A stretch of 45,833 nt of DNA from Pseudomonas sp. HMWF021 (lineage in GTDB: Bacteria > Pseudomonadota > Gammaproteobacteria > Pseudomonadales > Pseudomonadaceae), in NCBI RefSeq assembly GCF_003061005.1, contig NZ_QAIK01000085.1, positions 4,741 to 50,573 of the forward strand, given 5' to 3'. The first letter of the stretch is position 1; each line of letters starts with the position of its first letter. Positions 44,537 through 45,833 of this stretch are shown piece after piece. The position numbers and the translations under genes are program-made. Below the pieces are notes generated by a model. That model was not told the origin of the DNA. It saw nothing but the letters and a program-made list of their open reading frames with translations, and did no database searches.

Positions 44537-45729
44537 AGGCGACTGTCCAGCAGACGACCACCGCTGGCGATCAACGCACCGCCGCGATAGACCTCACGCA
44601 CCGGACGCGCCACCACGGCCTCGCCAAGGGTCTCGACCGGCATCAGCAGAAAGTCCGCTGGCCGTCCGAGATCGAAGCCGTAATCGGTAACTCCCAGCGC
44701 AACCGCGCCATTGACCGTGGCCGCTTCGAACGCCGCCGCCAGTTCATCGTCCTTGCCCAGATCGAAACGAAACGCCAGCAGCATCGCCCGCTCGAGCATG
44801 TCGCCGTTGCCCATTGGCGACCACGCATCACGAATGCCGTCGGAGCCGAGACACACGTTGACGCCGGCTTCGCGTAACGCCAGAAACGGTGGCACAGCGG
44901 TGTCGGCCGGCGCCGAACTCATCAGCGAAATGCCCAATGCGGCGAGGCGCTCGGCCACTGGTCGCACCTGGCTCCACGGCAGCATGCCCAGGCAGTAGGC
45001 GTGGCTGATCATCACCCGATGCTGCAGGTTGAAGTGTTCGGTGTATTCGGCGATTCGCGCGATTTGCCACAGGCCCAGTTCACCTTTGTCGTGCAGGTGA
45101 ATGTCGACGCCACGGCCGAACTCGGCGGCGAGTCTGAAGACGAAATCCAGCTGCGCAATCGGGTCGTTATCGATGCCGCACGGGTCGAGGCCGCCGACGT
45201 TTTCCACGCCCAGGGCCATGGCTTCGCGCATCAGCTCGGCGGTGCCGGGGCGGCTGATCAGCCCGGTCTGCGGGAACACCACCAGTTGCAGGTCGATCAC
45301 GTCTTTGTAGCGTTCGCGTAGATGCAGCATGGCTTCGACGTGGCGCAGACCGAATTCGGGGTCGATGTCGACGTGACAGCGCATCGTCAGCGAGCCACGG
45401 GCGATGCAGTTTTCCAGCAGCGCACCGGCGCGTTCGGCAATCGGCGCCTGAACTTCGCGCAGTACCCGGCGTTCGTTACTGATGTAGTCCTTGAGCGTCG
45501 GGCCGGCGCTGTTCGGGCGCCACGGCTGGCCGTAGAGGGTCTTGTCGAGGTGGACGTGGCTTTCCACCAGTGGCGCGGTGAGCAATTGTTTGTGGCCGTC
45601 GATGTCGCTGGCGGCCAGCGGGATGTTCGAGGCCGGGCGGCGCTGGGTGAACCGGCCGTTTTCGATCAGCAGGTCTTCGGCGGGGCCGCCGTAGGGGCGG
45701 ACATTTCTGAGCCATTGTGGCTGGGTCAT
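44533..45729 (-). CDS. Cytosine-deaminase-like amidohydrolase
   Basis: 398 residues, CodA-like. The HxH is intact (LVESHVHLDKTLYG), with RCHVDIDPEFG, DIHLHDKGELG, MISHAYCLG and LGSDGIRDAWSPMGNGDML following in order. Compared from memory with E. coli CodA, the catalytic-Glu segment (HCDEIDDE) reads HLHDKGEL here, and HDDVFDPW reads SDGIRDAW. Cytosine itself is therefore probably not the substrate, while a related pyrimidine, pterin or triazine may be. GAGGT lies 6 bases before the ATG. It is the first gene of the operon, with no regulator visible before the window ends. Confidence 0.87.
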   Translation of the reverse strand: MTQPQWLRNVRPYGGPAEDLLIENGRFTQRRPASNIPLAASDIDGHKQLLTAPLVESHVHLDKTLYGQPWRPNSAGPTLKDYISNERRVLREVQAPIAERAGALLENCIARGSLTMRCHVDIDPEFGLRHVEAMLHLRERYKDVIDLQLVVFPQTGLISRPGTAELMREAMALGVENVGGLDPCGIDNDPIAQLDFVFRLAAEFGRGVDIHLHDKGELGLWQIARIAEYTEHFNLQHRVMISHAYCLGMLPWSQVRPVAERLAALGISLMSSAPADTAVPPFLALREAGVNVCLGSDGIRDAWSPMGNGDMLERAMLLAFRFDLGKDDELAAAFEAATVNGAVALGVTDYGFDLGRPADFLLMPVETLGEAVVARPVREVYRGGALIASGGRLLDSRL

Positions 45730-45766
45730 CGGTTTACCTCGGTTTCAGTGGTGTCTGGTCGGGCCT

Positions 45767-45793
45767 CTTCGCTGGCAAGCCAGCTCCCACAGG
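45767..45793 (-). repeat. Single family-B REP at the window end
   Basis: CTTCGCTGGCAAGCCAGCTC followed by CCACAGG; GCTGGC-AA-GCCAGC is a tight hairpin. It lies 37 bases upstream of the cytosine-deaminase-like start, and its inverted partner, if any, would be beyond the window. Confidence 0.8.
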
Positions 45794-45833
45794 TTCAAGG
45801 GTGTACTCAATTTCTGTGAACGACACAGGTCCT

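Overview
The window looks like a chromosomal segment of a Pseudomonas of the P. fluorescens group. The grounds are its high GC content and codon use, two families of Pseudomonas-type REP/REPIN palindromes scattered between genes, a lexA2-imuA-imuB-dnaE2 mutagenesis cassette, and an Hxc-like type II secretion locus next to a DING/PstS-like protein and a giant PdtA-like exoprotein. No tRNA, rRNA, CRISPR array, transposase or prophage gene was seen. All calls come from reading the sequence and from knowledge of protein families; no database search was run.

Layout. (1) 1-16.2 kb: the end of a type II secretion operon (GspE/HxcR ATPase cut by the window edge, then GspF/HxcS), a secreted DING/PstS-like phosphate-binding protein, and a 12.5-kb gene for a filamentous-haemagglutinin-type exoprotein (PdtA-like). 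This order resembles the phosphate-starvation hxc/pdt locus of P. aeruginosa, but no TpsB (PdtB) transporter follows; a small RelE/ParE-type toxin-antitoxin pair lies there instead. (2) 16.9-21.1 kb: an outer-membrane MetA/phenol-type channel divergent from an AraC-type regulator, then a DyP peroxidase and a Gfo/Idh/MocA oxidoreductase. (3) 21.3-28.7 kb: a compact, apparently co-transcribed set: GntR/UTRA regulator, AprA-like flavoprotein, AprB-like 2x[4Fe-4S] ferredoxin, SsuA/TauA/NMT1-type binding protein with an unusual C-terminal extension, ABC permease, ABC ATPase, HEAT-repeat protein and DUF971 protein. This is the best candidate for an undescribed system: uptake of a small, probably sulfur- or nitrogen-containing organic compound coupled to a low-potential reductase with its own maturation factors. 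(4) 28.8-34.3 kb: an EptA-like lipid A phosphoethanolamine transferase, a TorF-type porin, an exported YtcJ-like amidohydrolase and a divergent LysR regulator. (5) 34.5-40.3 kb: the SOS mutagenesis operon lexA2-imuA-imuB-dnaE2, with a perfect operator lying over its own ribosome binding site. (6) 40.5-42.3 kb: a three-lipoprotein operon (CsgG-like, DUF4810, DUF799/GNA1162). (7) 42.4-45.7 kb, minus strand: a cytosine-deaminase-like amidohydrolase, a second amidohydrolase that has lost its HxH metal motif, and a flavin-reductase-like protein, probably one catabolic operon for an N-heterocycle.

REP/REPIN palindromes of two sequence families sit almost always within about 25 bases of a stop codon, including twice inside the operon of region 3. 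Short direct repeats or palindromes that could be operators were found upstream of the AraC/porin pair, the GntR operon, eptA and lexA2.
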